DNA of 53,046 nucleotides from Pseudanabaena sp. 'Roaring Creek' (lineage in GTDB: Bacteria > Cyanobacteriota > Cyanobacteriia > Pseudanabaenales > Pseudanabaenaceae): NCBI RefSeq assembly GCF_001402795.1, contig NZ_LIRE01000743.1, positions 1 through 53,046 of the forward strand, read 5' to 3'. The stretch's first letter is position 1. Every line of letters starts with the position of its first letter. This document shows, one piece after another, positions 17,401-25,873 of the stretch. The position numbers and the translations under genes are program-made. A model generated the notes under the pieces. It was given only the letters and a program-made list of their open reading frames with translations. It had not been told where the DNA came from and searched no databases.

Positions 17401-18722
17401 TTGTCTTTGGTTCCACATCAAAACTGGGAACAGGTGTCAACATGCAAAGCAAACTCATCGCCTTGCACCATATCGATTGTCCGTGGCGACCATCGGATCT
17501 CGAACAACGAGAAGGCAGAGGAGTCAGACAGGGTAACGAATGGAGCGATGTGTTTATCTTCCGCTATGTCACCGAAGGTAGAAACAACCAAGCAGGATTT
17601 GACTCGTTCCTCTGGCAAGCGATTGAGAATAAGCAGAGGATGATTTCGCAGGTGATGTCGGGAGATCGGACGCACCGTACCATCGAAGATATTGATGAGA
17701 CTGTTCTAAACGCTGCCCAAATGAAAGCGATCGCATCGGGCGATCCGCTGATCATGGAACGGGCAACCCTCGAAGCCGAATTACAAGGACTAGGAATGCA
17801 ATTGCAAGCCTATAACGACAGGCAATTTAGGGACAAATCCAAGATTCAGTACCTCACTGACATGGTAAATACCAACCATCCTGCCCAAATTCAACGCATT
17901 CAATCCGACCTAGCCATAGTCGCCCAAGCAAATCTGAAGCAATTTATCAGCGATCGCGGAGTGATGATAGATAAAGCCGTGCTCATCGACCATCACATTA
18001 CCGAACAAGTGCAAAGGTTGAAAGAAAGCTATCGATTGACCCATGTTCAAATCGGACAATTTGCAGGACTGAATGTATTTCTGAACAGATTTGGCTCAGA
18101 GGTTAATGGGTATATTGGCATCAGCATTAATTCAGGCTATGAGTTTAATGCAGAGTGTCAACAGCCCCATAGTTCGCTGTTGCATGTGGTGAGAAATGCG
18201 ATCGCCGCTAAGCTAACCACAGCGCAAGAAAATCTAGAACGCGACCGACAAGAACTGCCAATACTGCAAAATCGAGTCAGTCAAACCTTTGAGCAAGCGC
18301 AGGAATACGAGCAGAAATCAAATCGGCTAGGATTCCTGAAGGAGATGTTTGATGCGATCGCCCATGAATCCCCTGTAGACGATAGTGTAGCTGACTATGG
18401 TTTAGAAGGAGAAGACTTGGAAGAATCGCGAGAAATCTTCTGGGAAAGAGACTCTAGGGCATCTCAATTAGAGCCACCATCAACAGCGATCGTGGAAGTA
18501 CTGAGGCAGAGACAGTTTGAGGATTGGGTATCAGGTGAAACTGAGAACTGGCTTGAGCAAATCGCGCAGCTTGTGGGAGATCTTGATATTCCAGTGAGTG
18601 GTTTGCAGTTTGCCGAGTCGAATGTATTCAAGCCATTGTCTGAATTTACAGTAGTAGGTAAACAACTTATGATTCCACAAAGGAATGCAAACGAGCAAAG
18701 AGAACAACTAACATTGTTCTAA
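14484..18722 (+). CDS. SNF2-type superfamily 2 helicase/translocase
   Basis: 1412 residues. Walker A is GYGKT (524-528), motif II is LFLDEVQQ (D684, E685), motif III is FSTGTPLSN (near 732), motif V is STSKLGTGVNMQ, and motif VI is QREGRGVRQGN (near 1008-1018). This is the phage and plasmid group of SNF2-like proteins usually fused to an N-terminal methylase. The first 500 residues carry no recognised domain but include a Lys-rich linker near residue 180. The C-terminal 350 residues are coiled-coil-rich (ERDRQELPILQNRVSQTF). It should move on double-stranded DNA with ATP, partnered with the methylase-like protein encoded 90 bases upstream. It has many HIP1 sites, so it is long resident. Residue 1 is placed by the ribosome-site-like GAGAA and the terminator just upstream. 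Confidence 0.88.
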   Translation: MSISPFKFRNILGELTVSKLYGGEHLGVTAPANFDLRKEISKIGKAIAKFYEPAVTQTKIIQIPPQLQKVLPNAFCEHEGQIYRRTDYQLELVANQQQRIRAAMSVAKILDLVLRMQQYEDEKELAKLRQILNQKYDEFAIRFGHFTSKENLSIFQEDPNYYRLRALEIDRGKAKSPAKAPIFHQRTVRATPRYRADNAKDALVQCLDAKSFIDLDWIANLIDQSISTVITELEGDIFYNGTMPPATVQETTNAEWITREEFISGNVVARLNKIIAWKESGVPNWLNIDKYHHTISSNQPVPCLPETSDVDIKVRCAVKLGINVNAMTPDELKLLLHNTIRVRLGTTWLPEDVIKEFSEQLLSHAGTSTVKFHHDPANIWVIKGDSKLVSSPQNKTEWGTPNHTALELIEHALNQKDPKIYDHIQDKHGNVISILNVEATTVSRTMQDKIQTAFKAWIWSEGDRAEQLCLHYNQYHNLYRDTVYDGSHLTFPNMAPDFEMRSHQRNFVRRVERQRASFAAHRVGYGKTATMIAAGMELKRKGMAHKVMHVTMKSILPGYSKEFRRLYPEAKILVPNTQEFAKDRRRVLLSQIATHNYDAIILTYEQFFNLQISESTELMFLEEQMSAISSICEATNKDESRQVFRSLEVMRKKISLRIQEIETSDRKDRVIYFEQLGIDALFLDEVQQIKRLQILTTQHNVAGIPTGYSQRAHDSFMKVRYLLTNGKRVIFSTGTPLSNTMAEMDVWMRYLQLDLLQQQGLTHFDSFCSRFCETSTALEISPTGKLKSKTRLREFVNMPELMAMWCQVTDIQTSPLAEVKTPKPHYHVMSCKPSLEQIAYMDKLCDRAEAVAKRKVKPEIDNMLKITGDGAKACMHTKLVSPNASEWIDNKLLACAWNVWQIWTITSIAKGTQAIFCDRNAPKKDRWNSYSYIRDTLVMLGIPADQIAFIHDYDTDTKKARLFEAINEGSIRIVFGSTSKLGTGVNMQSKLIALHHIDCPWRPSDLEQREGRGVRQGNEWSDVFIFRYVTEGRNNQAGFDSFLWQAIENKQRMISQVMSGDRTHRTIEDIDETVLNAAQMKAIASGDPLIMERATLEAELQGLGMQLQAYNDRQFRDKSKIQYLTDMVNTNHPAQIQRIQSDLAIVAQANLKQFISDRGVMIDKAVLIDHHITEQVQRLKESYRLTHVQIGQFAGLNVFLNRFGSEVNGYIGISINSGYEFNAECQQPHSSLLHVVRNAIAAKLTTAQENLERDRQELPILQNRVSQTFEQAQEYEQKSNRLGFLKEMFDAIAHESPVDDSVADYGLEGEDLEESREIFWERDSRASQLEPPSTAIVEVLRQRQFEDWVSGETENWLEQIAQLVGDLDIPVSGLQFAESNVFKPLSEFTVVGKQLMIPQRNANEQREQLTLF

Positions 18723-18732
18723 AATAGAAGTT

Positions 18733-18847
18733 TTAGAGGGTGTTTAAGGCGTTTTGATTCTGTTTTATCCCTCTAATTCTGGGGTAGAGGACAAAAAATG
18801 AGTTTAACTGAGGATTTCGGTATAGGCACTTCTTAAACACACTCTAA
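18733..18847. repeat. 115-bp segment bounded by a 16-bp inverted repeat (possible MITE remnant)
   Basis: TTAGAGGGTGTTTAAG (18733-18748) and CTTAAACACACTCTAA (18832-18847) are inverse copies with one mismatch. The right arm contains the last codons and stop of the STAND gene. No transposase lies between them. Such GTGTTTAAG ends resemble insertion-sequence termini, but I cannot name a family and see no clear target duplication. Confidence 0.4.
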
Positions 18848-21800
18848 TACATCTGATACCCAAGACAAATACATGGAAAAAGCTAATTGCTGTCCATTAT
18901 CTAATCGATTTGCCCAATCAGATATTTCTTCAAGATTCATCGATAATTGGAGCTTCTCATCTCTACTACAATCAGCCGATGGTAAAATTTGTTTGTGCAT
19001 CTCTATCAATATCTTCATTGCTGTAACTAAATGGGTGCGTTTTTCTTGTTCAATAGGGGATAGCTCGCTAAAGCAACTTATAATCTCAGTTTCTACATTA
19101 GATATGGACTGAAAGGTTTCACTTAGAGGCGTGGCTAGTTGCTGAAGATACTGCTGAAGTATCTCATGTCCTAACTCGTCTAGTTCTGGCAATCTCTCAA
19201 AGTCTCGAATATGGGAAGCTAAGATTGATAGAGACGAAATAAGTCCCATTAGCGTTTGTGCAGTTTTTAGCCGAGAATGGCTCCATGTTGAAAGTCCTAG
19301 TTGAGAGAATGCATTCGATGGAATTACGACTGTTAGAAAATTCCACCGATTTAAATCATGATCAGGATCTACAGAGAATAAAAGCGATGAAAATCGCCAA
19401 GCTGTTCCATCCAGAGATTTACTTTTTATTAGTGGCACAATTACAATGTTTGACCATGTAAAATCAATTGCATATCGCCGTGACTCATTACTAGGAACTG
19501 AGATGATTGCCTTTTTTATTGCAATTACTACTGTTTCAATAGCACCATAGACTGCAAAGGCATTTTCACTATCAATTTTTATCCAAAGTGTGTGCTCATC
19601 TTCCCACTTTACATCTTCAGAAAAAACACTAATTTGGATATCATTCGATGAAATTGATCTTAATTCTTTGTTAATACTTTTTCTAATCTCTTTTACTTTC
19701 TCGCAGAAAATTTTTTGACAATCTTTTTTGGAGCTTAAAAATTTCTGATCGGGATGAAATGCAAAAAAATACCAGATGTTCCATACCTCTTTGAAGGTTT
19801 TTACTTCTAGAAGTTTCAAATGTCTCAAGCTGTCCTTATTTACAAACTGAAATAGGAGATTATCAAATTCATCTTGAAAATTAGTTAAACTCTTTAATAC
19901 ATCTCCTAAATTTACTGTAGATAGATGGGCTATCTGGCGTAAGTTTTTATTTACAAGTTTTGCTAATTCTTCAAGTCTGTGATAATCATTACTCTTATCT
20001 CTAATATGGGGATGAAAATTTAGAATCCATTCCGACTGCTCAAAAAAATTGGAACAATGACTGACATATTGACTAAAGACTTTGAGATAAGGCTGATATT
20101 TCTGGAGAACTAGGTTCTGAGATTCTTTTTTCTGAGTTCCTTTGACTTTAACATTCATATCAATACGCTCTGAGACAAAACCCCACTCATCAACAGCACA
20201 ACTTGGTAGCAAGGGAGAACACAGTAAACTTTTTTTGCAACTATTCCATAAGGCTGATTTAATATCATCACCTAGAATTCTTATCTTTTTCTTTTGCCTA
20301 AAGTAATTTTCTAAGCCATTTCTAAGTTTCTGTAGTACCTGTATTATCTCTTGTCGTAACTCAACAACAATATTTGCATACTCTTCTAGTGTCTGAGTGC
20401 GAAGATCCCAGTCCCCCAAAGCCATAAAATTAGAATTGAGCGAAACTAAATCCTGTAATAAGAAATCAGAATGCAGAATGTCTTTTTCTGTCTCATCATG
20501 CAATTCAGCATTAATCCAAATCAAATGTCCATATCCTTTACTTCTATAGCGCTCACGATCTGGGAAAAAACGTCTGATTAGTTCCAATCGCTTCATTGAT
20601 GCGCTCATAAAACTTTTTTGAATATCTTGTTGATCTATTTGAACTTCAGAAAATGTATCTAAACTAAATAAATCAACGATAAAGTGTATACGAATCTTTT
20701 GCCCATCATCTTCTAGTAAGACTGTTTGGGTTTCCTTTTTAAATCGTTTTATTAATCTTATGTAATTTGTATTCAGCCATGAATGATAATCTGCTTTATT
20801 TATATAGAATAAACCTAATGCTATATTTGCTAGAATTTCCAAAGATAAAGTATCAATAACAGAATTTAAATCCATTTGAGCCAGCCAATCAGAAATTGGC
20901 AAAGATATTTGCAAGTGTCCCACCCAGACAAGAACTTCTGCCATTTTTGTCCAATCCAGATCACTTTGAGGCGATATGGGTTGCTTATTTAGATGTAATA
21001 ACCATTTAGAAACACGAGTAAATATTTGTTTTTTGTTTGTTTGACGACTTCGGAGAGAAGCTATGTGAGCAAGTCCATCTTCAGGCATCAAATGAGATAA
21101 GTCCGACACCCACTCATCAGCTATACCTGTTTTAGCATCTGCGATATCAAAGTCAAGTACTAGTGACCATCCATGATGAACTTTTTCATAAGCCTCCAAA
21201 ATTAATTCCTTATTTGCTTCAACATATTCTTTGATGCCAAGCCAGATTAAAGCATTTATAACACCAGCGATCGCAGTCCATTGTCTAGGTTGATAATTAT
21301 CGAGAACGGACAATAAAGGCTCTAATTCAAATCGATGACGTGAAAAAGCATAAAGTAAAAAACTACCCATATCTTGTTCAAAAATGAAAGTAAGGCAGGT
21401 GCTTGCACTATCCGCCCAAGGATAAAATGTTGGATCGGTCAGAATATCAGCCAAAATTGTTGAACGAATAGGATGTAAGCCTCCTACGATTGTTCCACCT
21501 TCACTGGTTCTCAATAAGTATTCTTCCTCTAGAAGTTCTAGTGTTCGTTGTGGTGAAGGTAACTGAAGAAAGCGTACTAGTTCTCTTAGCTTTAAACGCG
21601 CTTCAAAAGCAGAAGCTACCGAAACGAGTCTAAGGAGTTCAAGTTCCTTATCAGAACATTGACCAGATCGTACTTCATCTTGAATTCGCCTGATTTGTTG
21701 CTGTAATCGTTCTCGTAGAGAATCACCTTGAGTTACGAGATAAACAAATTCCATCAGTGGTCCACGGCCACCAAAACGATTCCAAGCATCCTCAAAATCG

Positions 21801-23026
21801 AGAAATCGATCTGGTGTCTCTACCTCAACTAAAAACTTGTAGATCTCTTCTGCCTCTACTCGATCAAATTTTAGCTCAACCTCCGCAAACTGAATTTCTG
21901 TACCAGATATGCTAGCTCTACGAAAGTCTTCTTCTCGAACTGTAACTAAGATTTGGATATTTTTGTGAGACGATAGCTGCTTAACAAGTTCGTCCCAACC
22001 TATATCGTTCGGTGAAACATCTAGGTATACCGATAGCGGTATACCAATTGCCTTTGCTTGTCCTGAAAGTGCAGTGGCAATGTTTACAGCCTGTTGACGG
22101 TTCTCAATAAGTCGAACTTGAAACCGCCATTGATCTGGGAAAAAATCATGCAAATACCGATACGCAATTGTTGTTTTTCCTTGACCAGAAGCCCCATGAA
22201 CAATAACAACTTGCTTTTCCTTAAACTTTTGAGCAATCTCATTGAGTTTGCTAATGCGAGGTTTATCAACAGCCGCAAGAATATGATCGTACCGTGCTGA
22301 AATTCCACGATAGAAATCATTCGATAGTTTTTCTCTTGTTTGAGTATCTACATCTTTATTTTCAATTGGAATAATCGATCTAAACCACTCACTATGATAG
22401 GCATTTCGCTCAGAAATAAACCTTCCTACATCATTGATTCTTTGAATCACATCTTTTCGAGTGATCTTGCTTTTGTTTTCCGCACAGCGATATAGCCAAA
22501 AATTGAGCATATCGAAAGCAGGAATTGGATCGATTCCAGTACACAAATTTCCCAAAGTATTAAAAATTTCTTTTTCTAGCTCTGACTCCACCAACGAAAC
22601 GATCTGTAAATGATCAATAAGTATTCGAGCTTTTGCTTCTGATAAAAAGCCTTTCTCAGATATTTTTCGCGTAACTGCTACTCTGTGGGAGCTATCTTCT
22701 CGCGTAGCTTGAAACAATTCAACCCCAATTTTTCCAAAACTAGCAATTCTAATGCTCATTTCAGGATAGTCACAGAGTAATTTGTCGGCTCTGTAGACAA
22801 AAGAATCAGCCTTCTCTGGAGAAAGCATTGAGAGAGTCAGATCAGTACCATAAGCTTTAACCTGAATAGTCTCCAGTAGATGATCGCTCATATCCCAAAT
22901 AGCAAGATCTTCTGCACCTTCAGGTTGGAATATTAGATCCCCTCTCTCGTTAGGTTCAAGGACACGAGCAAGAGTGTAGAGAGTTTGGAGTCGATAACCA
23001 CGATAGGCAGGTGTTGCATCAGACAT
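18833..23026 (-). CDS. Nuclease-STAND NTPase, antiviral (Avs-like) defence protein
   Basis: 1397 residues. The N-terminus (E36, E39-D40 and Q55-V-K57, in GAEDLAIWD and IQVKAYG) is a PD-(D/E)xK fold of the Cap4/DUF4297 type, a double-stranded DNA nuclease. Walker A is GASGQGKTT (K284) after a 200-residue linker. SVYLDVSPND and ILVTVREEDFR fit STAND Walker B/sensor regions, and GGLHPIRSTILADIL fits the winged-helix switch. The C-terminal 850 residues are helical, as expected of a sensor. In this family a phage protein triggers oligomerization and nuclease attack on DNA (known for Avs proteins; inferred here). It is a cargo gene: it is opposite to the core block and AT-rich, and I found only one HIP1 site (near 21268) in 4.2 kb. 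A single-gene system, since no partner is adjacent. Confidence 0.8.
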   Translation of the reverse strand: MSDATPAYRGYRLQTLYTLARVLEPNERGDLIFQPEGAEDLAIWDMSDHLLETIQVKAYGTDLTLSMLSPEKADSFVYRADKLLCDYPEMSIRIASFGKIGVELFQATREDSSHRVAVTRKISEKGFLSEAKARILIDHLQIVSLVESELEKEIFNTLGNLCTGIDPIPAFDMLNFWLYRCAENKSKITRKDVIQRINDVGRFISERNAYHSEWFRSIIPIENKDVDTQTREKLSNDFYRGISARYDHILAAVDKPRISKLNEIAQKFKEKQVVIVHGASGQGKTTIAYRYLHDFFPDQWRFQVRLIENRQQAVNIATALSGQAKAIGIPLSVYLDVSPNDIGWDELVKQLSSHKNIQILVTVREEDFRRASISGTEIQFAEVELKFDRVEAEEIYKFLVEVETPDRFLDFEDAWNRFGGRGPLMEFVYLVTQGDSLRERLQQQIRRIQDEVRSGQCSDKELELLRLVSVASAFEARLKLRELVRFLQLPSPQRTLELLEEEYLLRTSEGGTIVGGLHPIRSTILADILTDPTFYPWADSASTCLTFIFEQDMGSFLLYAFSRHRFELEPLLSVLDNYQPRQWTAIAGVINALIWLGIKEYVEANKELILEAYEKVHHGWSLVLDFDIADAKTGIADEWVSDLSHLMPEDGLAHIASLRSRQTNKKQIFTRVSKWLLHLNKQPISPQSDLDWTKMAEVLVWVGHLQISLPISDWLAQMDLNSVIDTLSLEILANIALGLFYINKADYHSWLNTNYIRLIKRFKKETQTVLLEDDGQKIRIHFIVDLFSLDTFSEVQIDQQDIQKSFMSASMKRLELIRRFFPDRERYRSKGYGHLIWINAELHDETEKDILHSDFLLQDLVSLNSNFMALGDWDLRTQTLEEYANIVVELRQEIIQVLQKLRNGLENYFRQKKKIRILGDDIKSALWNSCKKSLLCSPLLPSCAVDEWGFVSERIDMNVKVKGTQKKESQNLVLQKYQPYLKVFSQYVSHCSNFFEQSEWILNFHPHIRDKSNDYHRLEELAKLVNKNLRQIAHLSTVNLGDVLKSLTNFQDEFDNLLFQFVNKDSLRHLKLLEVKTFKEVWNIWYFFAFHPDQKFLSSKKDCQKIFCEKVKEIRKSINKELRSISSNDIQISVFSEDVKWEDEHTLWIKIDSENAFAVYGAIETVVIAIKKAIISVPSNESRRYAIDFTWSNIVIVPLIKSKSLDGTAWRFSSLLFSVDPDHDLNRWNFLTVVIPSNAFSQLGLSTWSHSRLKTAQTLMGLISSLSILASHIRDFERLPELDELGHEILQQYLQQLATPLSETFQSISNVETEIISCFSELSPIEQEKRTHLVTAMKILIEMHKQILPSADCSRDEKLQLSMNLEEISDWANRLDNGQQLAFSMYLSWVSDVLECV

Positions 23027-23308
23027 ATAAGAAAATTCTCATACATTGCTTTAATATATCTAGAGAGCAATGCTATTACAACAGTAACATTTTTCATTTT
23101 ATAATTTTTTCTTGCTATGAAAGCTTTTCACTCAAGCTCTTTCGTAGTTATTTAATTTCAGGAAGTAAATTTGCTAAGCGTTAATATTTGAAAACTAGTC
23201 TTAAGGTTTTACGATAGACGGGGAAACTGATGGGGCAATGAGTAGATGTGTCAAAATTCCTTAGCAGGAGTTTTATTGAACATTAATTTGAGGAAAAGGA
23301 TTGAAACA

Positions 23309-23779
23309 ATGAGCTTGAAATACAATCTGTCAGATTTACCAACTGGAAGTGAATCAAGGCAGAGCCATGTAGAATTCATTCGCGTGAACCTAGAGCTACT
23401 GCTAGCAGTAGCATGGCATGGCTACGAAAGCGAGGGAAGAGGAGCGATCGTCATCGATGTCAGCAAATCCAAAGAATCGCAAATCGGCATCAGCCCCTAT
23501 CAAAAATGGCTGAACTCCGAAAGCTATGGCTGCTACCTAAGCCAATCCACAGCAGAGCGCATCGCCACCGAATCAGGATACCCAAATCCATTTCAAAAGG
23601 AAGAGAAGAGGCAAATCAAAGAGTACAAGCCAGAAAATCAAGTCGTAGTCTGCTTTATCCGCACCGATGGCGGCTTTAGCTCCTATGTCATCGCCCATCC
23701 ATTCCTGACCGCCAAACAAGCCTACGAAGCTAATAAAACTAGGCTTCAAGCCGAATTCGCCATAAATAAACCCGAATAA
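23309..23779 (+). CDS. Hypothetical protein, 156 residues
   Basis: The start at ATG 23309 is chosen because GAGGAAAAGG lies 8-17 bases upstream; the frame also opens 21 codons earlier without such a site. It is an alpha/beta protein with a central GAIVIDVSKS strand and a C-terminal GGFSSYVIAHPF segment, followed by a helix rich in Lys/Gln/Ala. No family is recognised. It restarts the plus-strand block after the STAND insertion and its codon use matches the core genes. It is followed by an 11-bp hairpin. The roughly 280 bases upstream of it are AT-rich and hold the divergent promoters of this gene and the STAND gene. Confidence 0.65.
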   Translation: MSLKYNLSDLPTGSESRQSHVEFIRVNLELLLAVAWHGYESEGRGAIVIDVSKSKESQIGISPYQKWLNSESYGCYLSQSTAERIATESGYPNPFQKEEKRQIKEYKPENQVVVCFIRTDGGFSSYVIAHPFLTAKQAYEANKTRLQAEFAINKPE

Positions 23780-23807
23780 CCCCAACCCCAATATTCAAAA
23801 CCCAACA

Positions 23808-23833
23808 AGCCTCTCGATTTAGATCGAGAGGCT
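23808..23833 (+). terminator. 11-bp perfect intergenic hairpin
   Basis: AGCCTCTCGAT (23808-23818) and ATCGAGAGGCT (23823-23833) pair around the loop TTAG. AATTTGTT follows rather than a full T-tract. The next small gene starts 20 bases later. Confidence 0.6.
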
Positions 23834-23853
23834 AATTTGTTATGGAGTCAAAT

Positions 23854-24021
23854 ATGACTATCCAAAGATACAAAAGCGTATTGTGTGGACTATTGCTATT
23901 AGCGATCGCCATCCATCCAGAGCAGCATCACGTAGAAGAAAAGCATCCCAAAATCGTCCATATCCAAACTCGTCGCCAGCGCAAATATTGGCGAAAGAAG
24001 CAGAAGAGTATCAGTGCGTAG
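23854..24021 (+). CDS. Small secreted or membrane-associated peptide, 55 residues
   Basis: ATG 23854 has GGAG 7 bases upstream. The N-terminus is a short basic head (MTIQRYKS) and a hydrophobic stretch (VLCGLLLLAIAI), like a signal peptide or membrane anchor. The rest is strongly basic (HHVEEKHPKIVHIQTRRQ, then KYWRKKQKSISA). It lies between two hairpins (23808-23833 and 24031-24060), which supports a separate gene. No family is recognised. Confidence 0.5.
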   Translation: MTIQRYKSVLCGLLLLAIAIHPEQHHVEEKHPKIVHIQTRRQRKYWRKKQKSISA

Positions 24022-24030
24022 AAGCGATTG

Positions 24031-24066
24031 GCTGTTAGCGATTAGCCAAAAGCTAACAGCTATTTT
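24031..24066 (+). terminator. Hairpin followed by a short T-run
   Basis: GCTGTTAGC (24031-24039) pairs with GCTAACAGC (24052-24060), with further weak pairs outside, and is followed by TATTTTC. It separates the 55-residue peptide gene from the next gene. Confidence 0.55.
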
Positions 24067-24080
24067 CGAGATCCAAAAAT

Positions 24081-24398
24081 ATGACAAATAGTTACCAATT
24101 CGGTGAATCTTTTAATCTCGCAAAGATTGAACCAGAAATCCAAAAAGCAAAAAAGCTAATCGCTTTTCTACAATCCAAACTCGGCAAGAGTATCAGAAAA
24201 AAGAAGACCTCTATCGATCTACAAATAGCTAAAAACCATTTGCAGATACTATTACGCGATTGTGAAATAGCAACAAACGTAAAGCCAATTATCAAGGAGC
24301 AAAGCTTGAATGAAAAATATCAAAGGCAACATCCATCAAATCAAAACCATGCTGAAGATTTGCAGCAAATATCATTGGGAATTGAAAAAGATTATTAG
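24081..24398 (+). CDS. Hypothetical helical protein, 105 residues
   Basis: A mostly helical, lysine-rich protein (KIEPEIQKAKKLIAFLQSKL, then RKKKTSIDLQIAKNHLQILL), possibly a coiled coil. There is no strong ribosome site before ATG 24081. Its last 30 codons overlap the next gene in another frame by 89 bases, which is longer than usual; the true C-terminus may be shortened or a frameshift may have occurred. No family is recognised. Moderate confidence that at least the first 75 residues are coding. Confidence 0.45.
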   Translation: MTNSYQFGESFNLAKIEPEIQKAKKLIAFLQSKLGKSIRKKKTSIDLQIAKNHLQILLRDCEIATNVKPIIKEQSLNEKYQRQHPSNQNHAEDLQQISLGIEKDY

Positions 24399-24642
24399 CT
24401 CTCGGAGCAAAGAAGGCTCTTACCTATTTGTAGGAGATATTCGAGCAGAATTCAAATGCCATCACGATCGACCAACTCACGCCAAATTTGACCCATCATT
24501 GACAATTCGCAGTGACGGTACGGTAGATCTCAACGAAAACCTGTTTAAAGATTCTCCCTATACACAAGAGATCAAGAAACTGCTAGAAGCAGCCCATGTG
24601 AGTACCGAACCAACCAGAAAACTAGGGTCGGGAATCAAGTAA
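24310..24642 (+). CDS. Hypothetical protein, 110 residues, overlapping its neighbour
   Basis: ATG 24310 has AAGGAG 11 bases upstream, the best ribosome site in this small cluster. The protein has an N-terminal basic helix and a beta-rich middle (GSYLFVGDIRAEFKCHHD), then SLTIRSDGTVDLNENLF, ending in a helix and a GSGIK tail. The family is not recognised. The 89-base overlap with the preceding gene is unusual; a later ATG (residue 14) would reduce it but would lose the ribosome site. Confidence 0.55.
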   Translation: MKNIKGNIHQIKTMLKICSKYHWELKKIISSRSKEGSYLFVGDIRAEFKCHHDRPTHAKFDPSLTIRSDGTVDLNENLFKDSPYTQEIKKLLEAAHVSTEPTRKLGSGIK

Positions 24643-24769
24643 ACAGAAGTCAATCAGAGCCATCCCAAGCCCCAAAGCAATCGCTACCGAATTCACTACT
24701 ACCAAACAATCGCCTAGCGGACTGCAAAAGGCGATCGCTCATCTATATCTAAATTAGAGGATAAAAGCC

Positions 24770-25810
24770 ATGAACACAGCAGCGATGATCGCGACCCAGC
24801 AAGCATTGATCGACAAAGGAGCCGAATACTTAGGCGACCTAATCGCATGGTCAATCAGTGCCGAGACCAGACTAAGTGAAGCCACCTTGAAACGAGCCGC
24901 CGAGCAAGTCAACCTTGACTTCAGCTACCTTCCCGAAAGCCCCAACAAACTAAGCGCCTTCAAAAATGCCCGCACCAAAACTCAGACCCAACTGAGCAAC
25001 CACAATCTCTTAATCCGTCAAATCTCCAATAACGGCGTATTAGTCTATGGATTCGTACTAGAAAACAAGAACGAGAAAGACAAAAAGCTGCGGTACAGCC
25101 AACTCGCCTCCTATAGCTTTGATAAAAGCAACGAGACGAGCAATTGGAACCGAGAAGACTGGAGCCATGAAAATGAATCCCTGATTGATATGGCAAGAAC
25201 CACCTTCGACAAATGGTATGCATGGAGCCAAGAAATCACCAGCAAAGAAATCCGTGCCATGCTGACGGAGTTCGTCAAAAAAGCAGGAGTGCCATTTCGA
25301 GAACGAGGTGGCACATACTTTGTGGCAAGAAGCTATCGGTTAGAACTAACCGCCTTCCGTGAACTGCTACCCCTGATTCACAGAGAAAACAACATCCGAT
25401 GGATGCCGATCGCAGGCATCGGCGATATGGACATCATTGCAAGGCAATCTCTGGAAAAAGAAGTGCAATCGATGTCCAGTTACCTAGACGAACTGCTAGA
25501 CCCACAGAAAGTATCAGAGACAAAAGGCAGCACCCTGAAAAACCAACTCAAAGTATATCGGGAAGTAGAAGACAAAACCAAAATGCTATCCGAGCTATTG
25601 CAATTTCGCTCCGATGCACTGACCGACAAACTTGCCAAACTGCGCCAACGTTGTCTGAATGTACTGGACGAAATCGCGACCACTACAGCAGTTGAAATTT
25701 CAGAAGAGCAGCCCAAACAAGTAGAAGAAATCATTTCTGAACTAGTAGAAACCAACCTAGCAGAAATAGAAGAAGTTACCGAAGACAACCTATTCGATCT
25801 CGGCTTCTAG
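24770..25810 (+). CDS. DUF6744-like protein of the MoxR/VWA cluster
   Basis: 346 residues with a ribosome site-like AGAGGATAAAAGCC before ATG. It is a helical protein with a WNREDWSHENESLIDMART segment and a long coiled-coil-prone C-terminus (LAKLRQRCLNVLDEI) ending in an acidic tail (EEVTEDNLFDLGF). In phages and large plasmids proteins of this kind (DUF6744) stand just upstream of a MoxR ATPase and a VWA protein, the arrangement seen here. It is probably the substrate or adaptor of that chaperone pair (inference from position). The family assignment is from memory of gene order and general look, so only moderately sure. Confidence 0.55.
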   Translation: MNTAAMIATQQALIDKGAEYLGDLIAWSISAETRLSEATLKRAAEQVNLDFSYLPESPNKLSAFKNARTKTQTQLSNHNLLIRQISNNGVLVYGFVLENKNEKDKKLRYSQLASYSFDKSNETSNWNREDWSHENESLIDMARTTFDKWYAWSQEITSKEIRAMLTEFVKKAGVPFRERGGTYFVARSYRLELTAFRELLPLIHRENNIRWMPIAGIGDMDIIARQSLEKEVQSMSSYLDELLDPQKVSETKGSTLKNQLKVYREVEDKTKMLSELLQFRSDALTDKLAKLRQRCLNVLDEIATTTAVEISEEQPKQVEEIISELVETNLAEIEEVTEDNLFDLGF

Positions 25811-25821
25811 CGAAGGATCGC

Positions 25822-25845
25822 GGGAGTAGCCAACGCGCTACTCCC
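25822..25845 (+). terminator. 9-bp GC-rich intergenic hairpin
   Basis: GGGAGTAGC (25822-25830) and GCTACTCCC (25837-25845) pair around a 6-base loop. No T-run follows. The ribosome site and start of the MoxR gene lie 20-28 bases downstream. Confidence 0.55.
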
Positions 25846-25873
25846 CATCACAAAAGATAAGAGGAACTCAACA

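Noticed and set aside
18873-19112. 79-codon plus-strand frame at the end of the STAND gene
   Set aside because: Antisense shadow with no ribosome site.
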